Assembly (NCBI GenBank): GCA_025454125.1 | Contig: JALOPA010000229.1 | Location: 1-7,167, forward strand | DNA from: Thermodesulfobacteriota bacterium | Lineage (GTDB): Bacteria > Desulfobacterota > DSM-4660 > Desulfatiglandales > HGW-15 | Length of the DNA stretch: 7,167 bases | Direction: 5' to 3' | In this document: positions 1 to 6,339 of the stretch, piece by piece | How positions within the stretch are numbered: the stretch's first letter is position 1 | Layout: each line of letters opens with the position of its first letter | The notes under the pieces: model-generated | The model's database searches: none | The model's input: the letters and a program-made list of their open reading frames with translations, nothing else | What the model was told of the DNA's origin: nothing | Made by a program: the position numbers and the translations under genes

Positions 1-752
1 TCCTCTTCATTGAAAACCTCGAGGGTGAGGATTGGAGGTGAAGCGACCCAAGACCCGAGGTTGCCGAAGAGAAGGGCAAGCTCTGAGTCCTTCAGCGCTC
101 CCAGGTCTCGATGGTCTTTGCCTTCTCGAATGCCGTGGGCGTGGAAGACCCGGATCCTATCTTGATACGTCGCAAGATAAGCGTCAAGGGGATAGCCCTG
201 GAGAAGGACATGCCCGATATCCAAACAGACGGAGAGGTCAAATTCGCGGACAATCGGGTCAACCAAAGCAAAGGGATAGTCCAGCGTCTCCACGCAAAAA
301 AAACGGGATGGAACTCCGCTGCTGAGCAGTTCTGCCACTGATGCCTTGAGACTGTTTATCCATCCCGTCATGTTCTCCGAGGGGAGGGGACCTCTCCGGT
401 CCCCCTCAAAGTGCACGACATAGGCTGCCGGATTCAGAGGGGAGGTCAACCCCACAATGTGGAGCGCCTTTTTCACAGAACTGCGCCGCTCTTCCTCGTC
501 CACCGCCCCCAGCGAGAGGCCGAGGGGCAGATGAACCGTGTAGGTCAGGTTTCTGGAGCGGGCTATGGAATCAAGCTCGGCAACGGTTTTTTCATCAGGG
601 AGATTGGACTCATCGTCCGCTTCAAAAAGAACAAGTTCAACATCATCCACATAGGGAGCGAGGTATCTGACATTGGTGATCAGATCCGCCGGGATGATGT
701 AAGAGGTGGTTCCCAGGCGAAAGGGGAACCGGTTTTTCAGATTTCTCATCAT
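1..752 (-). CDS. cbiR: CbiR-family cobamide-remodelling phosphodiesterase (3' end beyond window)
   Basis: The first 250 residues are present; the C-terminus runs off the left edge. CbiR proteins are AP-endonuclease/xylose-isomerase-like TIM barrels that hydrolyse the nucleotide loop of cobamides in the cytoplasm, so that a different lower ligand can be installed. The N-terminus (FRLGTTSYIIPADL, residues 11-24, then DDVELVLFE, 36-44) is what I recognise as typical of this family. Candidate metal or catalytic residues fall at expected strand ends: H74 (VHLP), H114 (VVHFEG), E155 (CVETLD), D178 and H181 (CLDIGH), H204 and H206 (FHAHG), D213-H214, and E245 (LTLEVF). The start is the first of two consecutive ATG codons; an earlier ATG at 757 hits a stop after two codons. 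An AAAGGA stretch lies about 10 bases upstream. Only 25 bases separate it from the receptor gene, so it is probably co-transcribed and under the same riboswitch. The family call is from memory of sequence character; a generic sugar-phosphate isomerase/epimerase is the alternative, made less likely by the B12 context. Confidence 0.85.
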   Translation of the reverse strand, partial: MMRNLKNRFPFRLGTTSYIIPADLITNVRYLAPYVDDVELVLFEADDESNLPDEKTVAELDSIARSRNLTYTVHLPLGLSLGAVDEEERRSSVKKALHIVGLTSPLNPAAYVVHFEGDRRGPLPSENMTGWINSLKASVAELLSSGVPSRFFCVETLDYPFALVDPIVREFDLSVCLDIGHVLLQGYPLDAYLATYQDRIRVFHAHGIREGKDHRDLGALKDSELALLFGNLGSWVASPPILTLEVFNEE

Positions 753-777
753 AGCATGTTTTTCCTTTGAAGGACGG

Positions 778-2817
778 CTAGTAGCGAATCTCAATGCCTC
801 CCACCCAGGTTTTATCCGGTGAGGGGTACACGAAAGGCTGCTCAGGGGAACCGCCTATGACGCCATACTGTGCGTATTTCTGGTCCGTGAGGTTGTTGAC
901 TCCCAAAAAGCAATTGATCCATTTCCACCCGTACGAAAGCCTGAGGTCAACCGTGTAATAGCTCTCCAGCTTGGGGAACTGGTTGTTTTGGTCGCTGATG
1001 AAGAAGCTTGATCCCACGTAGTTGTAGACTGCAGTGAAAATCGCCCCTGGCACCACATCGTGAATTCGAAATCCGAGGTTAAACTTGTTTCTAGGCACAC
1101 CGGGAATGTCTTTGCCGTCGTACGGCTCCCCAACGAATACCGTCTTTTGGTAGGTGTAATTGCCGAAGAGGGTCAGGACCCCAAAGAGGTCTGCATTGCT
1201 GCCGACTTCCACCCCCTGGTGAAGGGTTTCCGGGTAATTGGAGTTTGTCCCAAAGAAAGGGACAGGGGTTGGGTCATAATAGATTTCATTCTTGAACTTT
1301 ACGCGGTACAGGGTCATATTGGCCTGGATCAGGGGGGTGAAAAAGTGCCGTATCCCCCAATCTACGTGAAAACCGGTTTGGGGCTTCAGGTCCGTGTTCA
1401 CCATCGGCTGTCCGGTGAACTGATCAAACTCGATGAGTTCATCCGTGGCTGGGAACCGGAAGCTCCGGTTCATACGTAAGAAGGTGTAGGATTGGCCGGT
1501 ATAGACGTAGTTGAGCCCTGCGACATAAGCGGGTTCGGACTCGCTTAGCGTTTCTGAAAGCGGAGGCGGGGGGACCGGGAAACCCGTGAGCGGAGTGTTG
1601 CTGAGGTCGTAGTGAACGCTTTCATAGCGGCCTCCCAGAGTCAAGAAGAGGTTGTCCAGAAGCGCAAACTCGTCGTTGAGGTATAGACCGACGGTGTCCT
1701 TCTGAACTTCTGCAGTGCCCGAAGGGGTAGGCGGGTTCCCGTAAGATGAATTGGTGCTTTGCCGGGACTGGTAAAGGTCAACGCCTCCGATGACCTTGTT
1801 CTGGCGCCCCATGAGATCTCCACTCAAAATATATCGCGGCGTAAAAGCCCACGTCTCTATGTCGCTGTTGGAGAGAAAAGTGCCGAAGGGGTCAACGTAT
1901 TTCCAGTCTGCCTCCCTGTCTCTGTAGGCGAGATCCGCGACAAGATTGCCGTAGGATCTAAAGTCAAACCCACCGCCCAGTTTCAAATAACCATCCGTCG
2001 TATTGGCTTCATTAAGTGGGTCTCTCGCCATTTTCGGGTTGGTATTAAATTGCTCCAAAGTGAGAGGGCCTGGAAGCCCCGTGTGGTCTGAATGATAATT
2101 CCCGCTGAGATTGAGGCTCACCGTGTCCGAAGGATCAAAGAGGATCTTCCCTCCTAGGTTCTTGCCTCGAAATTCATTGTTTTCCCGGTAACCGTCCGTG
2201 GACTGATAATTGCCGAACAAGGAAGCCGCAACCTTTCCAGACCCACCGCTGGCGGAGAAGACTCCATTGTTGTAACCATAACTGCCGAAGGTGCCACCCG
2301 CCGAAGCGGTCAACTGATCCGGCGGCGTCTTCGTGATGATGTTGATCACGCCGCCAGGTGCATTGTCCCCATAGAGCACGGTGCCGGTTCCCCGTACGAT
2401 TTCAATTCGCTGAACCTGATCAATTGGAATCTGCGCCCAATCGACTCCGCTAAGGTCGATCTCGTTCACCCTGCGTCCATCCACAAGTACCAGCGTGTTG
2501 GAGGGAGCCGACTCTCCAAAACCTCTAAGGTCAACTTGCGCTGTTTTGGGGTTCCCCAGGAGATTTCTCACAACGATTCCCTCTTGAAAGCGAAGCAATT
2601 CAGGAATGTTCTGCGCGTTTGAATTGGCAATGGCCTTATCATCGATCACCGTGACGTTGGCAGGGATTCTTTCAACCTTTTCCTCAGACCTGGTTCCGGT
2701 CACCACCACTTCCTCCATGGTGACAGGTGGAGTGGCCGGTTTCGTTTGTTCTTGTGCAGGGCTTTGTGAAGGCAGCGCAAACATCAGCACCAATAAAGCA
2801 AAGAGCCGCTTTTTCAT
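778..2817 (-). CDS. btuB: TonB-dependent outer-membrane receptor, probable cobamide (BtuB-type) transporter
   Basis: A complete 679-residue receptor. Residues 1-21 form a signal peptide (basic MKKR start, hydrophobic core, cleavage likely after SPA). A TonB box-like segment, MEEVVVT, lies at 34-40. The plug domain spans roughly 47-165, with the family hallmarks VDLRGFG (95-101), TLVLVDGRRV (108-117) and IEIVRGTGTVLYG followed by APGGVINIIT (138-162). The rest is a 22-strand-type barrel rich in alternating aromatic residues, with a C-terminal stretch VNNLTDQKYAQYG and a final strand ending in Tyr, as expected for outer-membrane assembly. The start is firm: AAGGAGG (2831-2825) sits 7 bases before the ATG. 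Such receptors import a ligand using energy from TonB-ExbB-ExbD. The cobamide substrate is inferred from the upstream cobalamin riboswitch and the downstream cbiR; the protein alone would only support a TonB receptor, and it is somewhat longer than E. coli BtuB (614 residues). Confidence 0.93.
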   Translation of the reverse strand: MKKRLFALLVLMFALPSQSPAQEQTKPATPPVTMEEVVVTGTRSEEKVERIPANVTVIDDKAIANSNAQNIPELLRFQEGIVVRNLLGNPKTAQVDLRGFGESAPSNTLVLVDGRRVNEIDLSGVDWAQIPIDQVQRIEIVRGTGTVLYGDNAPGGVINIITKTPPDQLTASAGGTFGSYGYNNGVFSASGGSGKVAASLFGNYQSTDGYRENNEFRGKNLGGKILFDPSDTVSLNLSGNYHSDHTGLPGPLTLEQFNTNPKMARDPLNEANTTDGYLKLGGGFDFRSYGNLVADLAYRDREADWKYVDPFGTFLSNSDIETWAFTPRYILSGDLMGRQNKVIGGVDLYQSRQSTNSSYGNPPTPSGTAEVQKDTVGLYLNDEFALLDNLFLTLGGRYESVHYDLSNTPLTGFPVPPPPLSETLSESEPAYVAGLNYVYTGQSYTFLRMNRSFRFPATDELIEFDQFTGQPMVNTDLKPQTGFHVDWGIRHFFTPLIQANMTLYRVKFKNEIYYDPTPVPFFGTNSNYPETLHQGVEVGSNADLFGVLTLFGNYTYQKTVFVGEPYDGKDIPGVPRNKFNLGFRIHDVVPGAIFTAVYNYVGSSFFISDQNNQFPKLESYYTVDLRLSYGWKWINCFLGVNNLTDQKYAQYGVIGGSPEQPFVYPSPDKTWVGGIEIRY

Positions 2818-2824
2818 CTCCCAT

Positions 2825-2831
2825 CCTCCTT
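2825..2831 (-). promoter_or_regulatory. Strong Shine-Dalgarno site of the TonB receptor gene
   Basis: On the minus strand this reads AAGGAGG, a full match to the anti-SD core, 7 bases before the receptor ATG at 2817. It lies in the 22-base gap after the stop codon of the 44-residue small gene, so the receptor has its own strong ribosome entry and does not depend on coupling. Confidence 0.8.
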
Positions 2832-2839
2832 TTTAGCTT

Positions 2840-2974
2840 TCAATTGATCCAGTTGCCTTTTGCCAATCTCTTGTTCAACCAGCGACTGTATTCCCTGCCA
2901 AAGCGAGGGTCCATGAACACCAGGATTTCCCCCAGGTACAAGAGTTCTTCCTTGATTCGCCAGTAAAGATGCAT
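2840..2974 (-). CDS. Unrecognised 44-residue small protein in the cobalamin-riboswitch operon
   Basis: The reading frame starts at ATG 2974 and ends at TGA 2842-2840. It begins MHLYWRIKEELLYLGEILV and ends LAKGNWIN. GGAG lies about 11 bases upstream, a slightly long but usable spacing. The frame sits between the riboswitch terminator and the receptor gene, so it would be transcribed only when the riboswitch allows read-through. I do not recognise the family. The first 20 residues alternate charged and hydrophobic positions and could form an amphipathic helix. The middle, MDPRFGREYSRWLNKRL, is basic and aromatic, and there are three Trp residues (5, 32, 42). No signal peptide, transmembrane span or metal-binding motif is visible. 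It could be a small accessory to cobamide uptake or a leader peptide for the receptor gene. The protein-like composition, start signals and tight placement argue that it is translated, but nothing here proves it. Confidence 0.6.
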   Translation of the reverse strand: MHLYWRIKEELLYLGEILVFMDPRFGREYSRWLNKRLAKGNWIN

Positions 2975-3005
2975 CGGTCGTTTCTCTCCTTTCGGGCGGT
3001 GCCTT

Positions 3006-3048
3006 AAACAAAAAAATCCCCGGACCGATCAAGCTCGATCCGGGGATT
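3006..3048 (-). terminator. Intrinsic terminator of the cobalamin riboswitch expression platform
   Basis: A perfect 10-bp stem pairs AATCCCCGGA with TCCGGGGATT (arms 3039-3048 and 3015-3024). On the minus strand it is followed directly by seven T, then G and TTT. It lies about 60 bases after the riboswitch aptamer and before the first gene, the normal position for a transcription-attenuation switch. On the plus strand the same hairpin is followed by TCCCTTTTTT, so it may also stop transcription coming from the other side. Confidence 0.88.
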
Positions 3049-3107
3049 TCCCTTTTTTATCCTCAAGATCTAACAGCAGCCCCTGACCTCGAAGGCTGTT
3101 GCAAAAC

Positions 3108-3294
3108 GTCCAGGCAGGTCTTCTGACTCCCTCGCCCTTTCAGCGGCCTTCCCATCCCGGAAGATCAGAACAGTGGCGCACAACGGCTGAAAGAGTTCCC
3201 CTGTCTCTGCAAGAGAGAGGAGAGAGGTTACAGCGGCGGGCCCGTCCCCGGTTTTAACGGGGTTCCCCTTTAAGCTCGGACAGAGCACCTGAAC
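3108..3294 (-). ncRNA. Cobalamin (AdoCbl) riboswitch aptamer
   Basis: Read on the minus strand, the conserved elements appear in the right order. They are AGGTGC (3290-3285), an AAAGGGGAACCCCG segment (P3 region, about 3273-3260), GGGACGGGCCCGCCGCTGTAA (3248-3228; the 5' part and CCGCTGTAA are the universally conserved piece), GCCACTG (3177-3171), GGGAAGGC, and the B12 box GAGTCAGAAGACCTGCC (3129-3113). The ends close a P1 helix, GTTCAGG with CCTGGAC, seven pairs including one G-U. The downstream intrinsic terminator indicates control by premature termination when cobalamin binds. It governs the small gene, the TonB receptor and cbiR. Whether it prefers adenosyl- or methyl/aquocobalamin cannot be told by eye. 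Confidence 0.95.
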
Positions 3295-3305
3295 AAAGTG
3301 CGTCG

Positions 3306-3335
3306 AGTTTTTCCCGAAAGGCCTGCAGAAGTCAA
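3306..3335 (-). promoter_or_regulatory. Possible sigma70-type promoter of the cobamide operon
   Basis: The minus strand has TTGACT (3335-3330), an 18-base spacer, then AAAACT (3311-3306), a weak -10 with three of six consensus matches. Initiation near 3299 would begin the RNA just before the first riboswitch helix at 3294, which is the main reason to consider it. The -35 is good and the -10 is poor. Confidence 0.38.
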
Positions 3336-3420
3336 GAAAAAATTTCTGCTCGTGGTCGGAAGAGAACGGGGGAAGCAGCGCCAGCGGATGCCTCGAAGTG
3401 AATCAGGTACGGCAGGAGGG

Positions 3421-3449
3421 TTGACTCCGGGTACGGAATCGCCTATACT
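3421..3449 (+). promoter_or_regulatory. Near-consensus sigma70-type promoter of the pilT module
   Basis: TTGACT (3421-3426) is separated by exactly 17 bases from TATACT (3444-3449), each matching five of six consensus bases. Transcription would start near 3456, leaving a leader of about 16 bases with GGAGG (3461-3465) six bases ahead of TTG 3472. The layout is self-consistent and makes the earlier ATG at 3451 an unlikely start, because it precedes the predicted transcript. Confidence 0.65.
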
Positions 3450-3460
3450 TATGGACACTT

Positions 3461-3465
3461 GGAGG
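3461..3465 (+). promoter_or_regulatory. Shine-Dalgarno site that selects the TTG start of pilT
   Basis: GGAGG with a 6-base spacer to TTG 3472, an optimal distance. The other possible starts, ATG 3451 and the ATG at 3298, have no comparable site, so this decides the start. Confidence 0.65.
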
Positions 3466-3471
3466 TTCCTC

Positions 3472-4530
3472 TTGGCGAAAATCGATGTCCTTCTCAACAT
3501 GATGATCGGCCACAAGGCCTCGGATCTCCACATCTCCGCGGGCGATCCGCCCATGCTCCGCATCAACGGCCGGCTTCAACGTCTCAAGTATCACGACCTT
3601 ACCCCTCAGGAAGTGGAAGTGCTTTTGTTCGAACTTCTTGAAGAAGACCAGGTCGCTCTCCTGCAAGAAAGAAAGGATATAGACTTCGCCTACGAGATGG
3701 CGGATCAGGCCCGGTTCCGGTCGAACGTCTTCATGGAGAGAAAGGGCTATGGAGGGTCCTTCCGGCTCATTCCCAATTCCATCAAAACGTTGCGAGAGCT
3801 GATGCTGCCGGAGTCGGTTCAGATTTTGAGCCGCCAGAGGGCAGGTCTGGTGCTGGTCACCGGCCCGACGGGTTCAGGCAAGTCCACCACCTTGGCGGCC
3901 ATGATCGACCTGATCAACAAAGAACAAACCTATCACATCATCACCCTCGAAGACCCCATTGAGTTCATTCACCCCAAGGGCAAGTGCCTCATCCACCAGC
4001 GGCAGATCGGTTTTCATGCGGAGAGCTTCGCCTCCGGCCTCCGGGCCGCGCTTCGAGAAGACCCGGACGTGATCCTGGTGGGCGAAATGAGAGACCTGGA
4101 AACGGTGCAGCTGGCCCTCACGGCCTCTGAAACAGGCTTGCTCGTGCTGGGAACCCTCCACACCTCAAGCGCCCACAAAACCGTGGACCGGGTCATTGAT
4201 GTCTTTCCCACGTTTCAGCAGGCCCAGATCAGGACCGTGCTGAGCGAGGCTCTGAGGGGGGTCGTGTCCCAGAGACTGCTCCGAAGAGCGGACGGCAGCG
4301 GCAGGATCGCGGCCGTGGAGGTGATGATCACCAACCAGGCCATTCAAAACCAGATCCGGGAAGGCAAAACCCACCAGATCCCCTCCGTGCTCCAGACCGG
4401 AAAGAATGCGGGCATGCAAACCATGGAAGACCACATCAGGGCGTTGGCCCAACAGGGAATCGCGGACCGCGAGGAGGCGGCCTCCTATCTGGATGAAAAG
4501 AGGCGGGGGCTCGGCGAGGAACCGCGATGA
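3472..4530 (+). CDS. pilT: Type IV pilus retraction ATPase, PilT family
   Basis: A 352-residue hexameric secretion-type ATPase that would sit at the inner-membrane base of type IV pili and depolymerise pilin for retraction or twitching. From the TTG start the protein begins MAKIDVLLNMMIGHKASDLHIS, the usual PilT N-terminus, and the length suits the family. Visible motifs are SAGDPPMLRINGRL (22-35) of the PAS-like N-domain, Walker A GPTGSGKST (131-139), the Asp box LEDPIEF (159-165), the Walker B region DPDVILVGEMRD (197-208), the His box HTSSAHKTVDR (230-240), and AIQNQIREGKTHQI (290-303), the counterpart of the AIRNLIRE motif important for retraction, followed by QTGKNAGMQTMED. The frame is open back to 3298, but the extra residues are low-complexity and unlike PilT. 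The next gene overlaps by ATGA, so translation is probably coupled. PilU is a less likely alternative. No pilin or assembly gene is nearby. Confidence 0.93.
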   Translation: MAKIDVLLNMMIGHKASDLHISAGDPPMLRINGRLQRLKYHDLTPQEVEVLLFELLEEDQVALLQERKDIDFAYEMADQARFRSNVFMERKGYGGSFRLIPNSIKTLRELMLPESVQILSRQRAGLVLVTGPTGSGKSTTLAAMIDLINKEQTYHIITLEDPIEFIHPKGKCLIHQRQIGFHAESFASGLRAALREDPDVILVGEMRDLETVQLALTASETGLLVLGTLHTSSAHKTVDRVIDVFPTFQQAQIRTVLSEALRGVVSQRLLRRADGSGRIAAVEVMITNQAIQNQIREGKTHQIPSVLQTGKNAGMQTMEDHIRALAQQGIADREEAASYLDEKRRGLGEEPR

Positions 4531-5249
4531 CCGATCTGGCCGCTCTCAAGTCCTATTTGATCGAGAAGGGAGGGCTCAGGCCTGAGCAGATCGCCCAGGC
4601 TGAAGACTACGCCCTGACGCGCAACATCTCGCTGGAAGAGGCCCTCGTCTTCCTGGAACTGATTGATTACAGCGTCCTGGGCAAACGCCTGGCTGACCTC
4701 TACGGGAGACCGTATGTCGCCCTTCTGGACAAAGAGCCTCAGAAGACCGCCAAAGCCAGGGTGTCCCTGAAGATGGCGGCCAAACTCAGAGTCTTTCCCG
4801 TCAAGTACGATTCCGAAAAGAACGTGCTGGCTCTGGCCGTCTCAAACCCAAAGGATTCGGGGCTTGCCGAAAAACTCAAAACCTTGTTTCACGGGACAAC
4901 GCGCCTGGCTTTTTGCGTGGCTTCGGCAGCGGAGATCGAAAAAGCCATTGACGTGTACTACAGGGGGATGAGTTACTCCATGAGCCAGGAGATCCATCTC
5001 CCCAAGGACTTCACCATTATTGCAGACGCTTCGTGCAGAAGGCTACGGGGACGTGACCTGGATCCAGTCCGCACTGGAACTGGAAACCGCTCTGGCCAAG
5101 GACGCTTTTCACCTCCTCCTGGCGAACGGCCGGGTCTTCCGGCCCAAAGGTCCTTGGTTGGATCACCTCGGAAAGGGAACTGTGCTTCCCAAGATCTCTT
5201 ACTACCACCTGGCGCCCATGCTGATGGGGCAGGAGTTTCCCTACCATGA
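4527..5249 (+). pseudogene. MshEN-domain N-terminal part of a frameshifted signalling protein
   Basis: Starts at an ATG overlapping the pilT stop (ATGA), with GAGGAA just upstream. Residues 1-145 match the MshEN/GspE N-terminal domain found on type II secretion and type IV pilus ATPases and known to bind c-di-GMP in MshE. Two helical repeats come first (LKSYLIEKGGLRPEQ and EEALVFLELIDYSVLGKRL), then LYGRPYVALLD, LRVFPVKYD, LALAVSNPKD and EIEKAIDVYY. The RLG and Gln positions of the canonical c-di-GMP motif are poorly kept, so ligand binding is uncertain. From about residue 160 (PKDFTIIAD) the first strand of a receiver domain appears to begin. Downstream the frame becomes an Arg/Pro/Gly-rich sequence to 5249, typical of reading out of frame, while sensible coding continues one base later in the frame of the next entry. 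I therefore read this as the 5' half of one gene broken near 5020-5035, by mutation or sequencing/assembly error. A standalone MshEN protein with a junk tail is the alternative. Confidence 0.72.
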
Positions 5250-6339
5250 GATGAGCAGCGCCCTCATCCACGCCGTGTCGTATCTCGTCAAAACCCGGTT
5301 TGCCCGCGAACAGGGTCTGCTTCAGGAGATCGTGACGCGCGCCCGCTACGGAAGACTGCTCGCTTCGCGGCTGGGGTTGGATCAGCGGCAGGTGGACGGC
5401 GTCGAGCTTGCAGCCTGGTGTTCCGGAGGCGGGCTGGGAGAAGACTTTTTGAAGCAGGTTCCCCTCCCCTACGGCCTGCAGGAGATCTTCTCCTCCGAAG
5501 ACAAAGAGCGAGGGGCGGCAAGAATGGAGGCGGGCATCCTCAGTCTGGTGGGCCGCTACCTGACGCTTCTGAAAGGCGACCCGGAAGGGACCAAGGATGT
5601 GCAGCGATTGCGAAAGGAGCTTCAGGGAACCCGATCCAGCTCTGAAACGGATACCATGATTGAGACCTTCCTCAAGGTGATCAAGGAGGAGGAACTCCTG
5701 GGCCGGGTCGGCGAAGGGTCCTCAGGCCGCATTCTGATCGTGGATCCGACGGAGTCTCCGGTTTCTCCCTGTGTCCTTCGATTGAACAACGAGGGCTACC
5801 AGGTGGAGGTGATCCAAAGAGCCAAAGACGCCCTCGGCAGAGCGGTGCAGGGAAAGGCTGATCTGATCCTCTCCGAACTCAATCTGGTGGACGCCAAGGG
5901 CCTTCAGCTCTGCCGGGCCATCAAGGGGAGGGAGGCCACGGCCGCGATCCCGTTCCTGTTCCTGACCTCAGACAGGGGCGAAGGGCTCCAGGCCGAATGC
6001 CTGGAGGCGGGGGCCGAGGAGTTCTTCCTCAAACCGCCGGACCTCGATGTCCTGTCGCTCAAGATTAAACGTCTCCTCAGCATGAAGCAGGCGGACACGA
6101 AGACCCGCGGGGTGCATGGATCGCTCAGCGAGATGAAGCCGGCCGACTTCCTCCAGACCCTCTCGGCGGCGGAAAAAAGCGTGGAGGTTCGCTTGGAACG
6201 GGCCAAAGAGCGGGGCAGCATTTTTATGCAAAAGGGCGAGGTGGTCCACTCGGCCACGGGCAGCCTGAGCGGTGAAGAGGCGTTCTATCGGCGGGTGGAC
6301 GAATCCCAGGCAGAGGGCGACATCGGAGAGGACGAGTGA
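5020..6339 (+). CDS. Pseudo-REC / degenerate HD-GYP / REC / PATAN (DUF4388) signalling protein, probably the 3' part of the 4527 gene
   Basis: The 439-residue frame opens at TTG 5020, with AAGGA 11 bases before it, but it starts inside a domain, so the TTG is probably not a native start. Domains in order: residues 2-60, the remainder of a receiver domain (LRAEGYGDVTW, HLLLANG) with the acceptor Asp apparently replaced by N36; residues 80-222, HD-GYP-like (ASRLGLDQRQVDGVELAAW, then RMEAGILSLVGRYLTLL and MIETFLKVIKEEE) but lacking the HD and GYP residues; residues 236-355, a second REC with LIVD at 239-242, acceptor position E286, T316 and K338-P339; residues 363-432, PATAN/DUF4388 (GSLSEMKPADFLQTLS, GSIFMQKGEVVHSATG, LSGEEAFYR). 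Catalysis seems lost throughout, which suggests a binding or scaffold role. REC-PATAN proteins are known to act on pilus motors in cyanobacteria, which fits the pilT neighbour. It overlaps the next gene by GTGA. Domain calls rest on pattern recognition. Confidence 0.82.
   Translation: MQTLRAEGYGDVTWIQSALELETALAKDAFHLLLANGRVFRPKGPWLDHLGKGTVLPKISYYHLAPMLMGQEFPYHEMSSALIHAVSYLVKTRFAREQGLLQEIVTRARYGRLLASRLGLDQRQVDGVELAAWCSGGGLGEDFLKQVPLPYGLQEIFSSEDKERGAARMEAGILSLVGRYLTLLKGDPEGTKDVQRLRKELQGTRSSSETDTMIETFLKVIKEEELLGRVGEGSSGRILIVDPTESPVSPCVLRLNNEGYQVEVIQRAKDALGRAVQGKADLILSELNLVDAKGLQLCRAIKGREATAAIPFLFLTSDRGEGLQAECLEAGAEEFFLKPPDLDVLSLKIKRLLSMKQADTKTRGVHGSLSEMKPADFLQTLSAAEKSVEVRLERAKERGSIFMQKGEVVHSATGSLSGEEAFYRRVDESQAEGDIGEDE

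Noticed and set aside
32..770. Open frames on the plus strand (32-325, 111-341, 411-770)
   Set aside because: They lie opposite the cbiR-like gene, have no ribosome sites or recognisable domains, and their translations look like antisense reading of the minus-strand gene.
1060..2091. Plus-strand open frames of 110-139 codons opposite the TonB receptor
   Set aside because: Antisense shadows of a clear full-length receptor gene; no domain character.
2814..3032. 72-codon minus-strand frame overlapping the 44-residue gene
   Set aside because: It would start inside the terminator hairpin and uses a different frame from the better-supported small gene, without a ribosome site.
3070..3288. 72-codon minus-strand frame across the riboswitch
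   Set aside because: The sequence is fully accounted for by the conserved cobalamin riboswitch.
3298..3471. N-terminal extension of pilT from ATG 3298 or ATG 3451
   Set aside because: Residues are unlike PilT, no Shine-Dalgarno supports these starts, and a strong promoter lies inside the extension.
5035..5249. The tail of the 4527 frame as real protein
   Set aside because: Arg/Pro/Gly-rich translation overlaps about 215 bases of convincing coding sequence in another frame; best read as out-of-frame.
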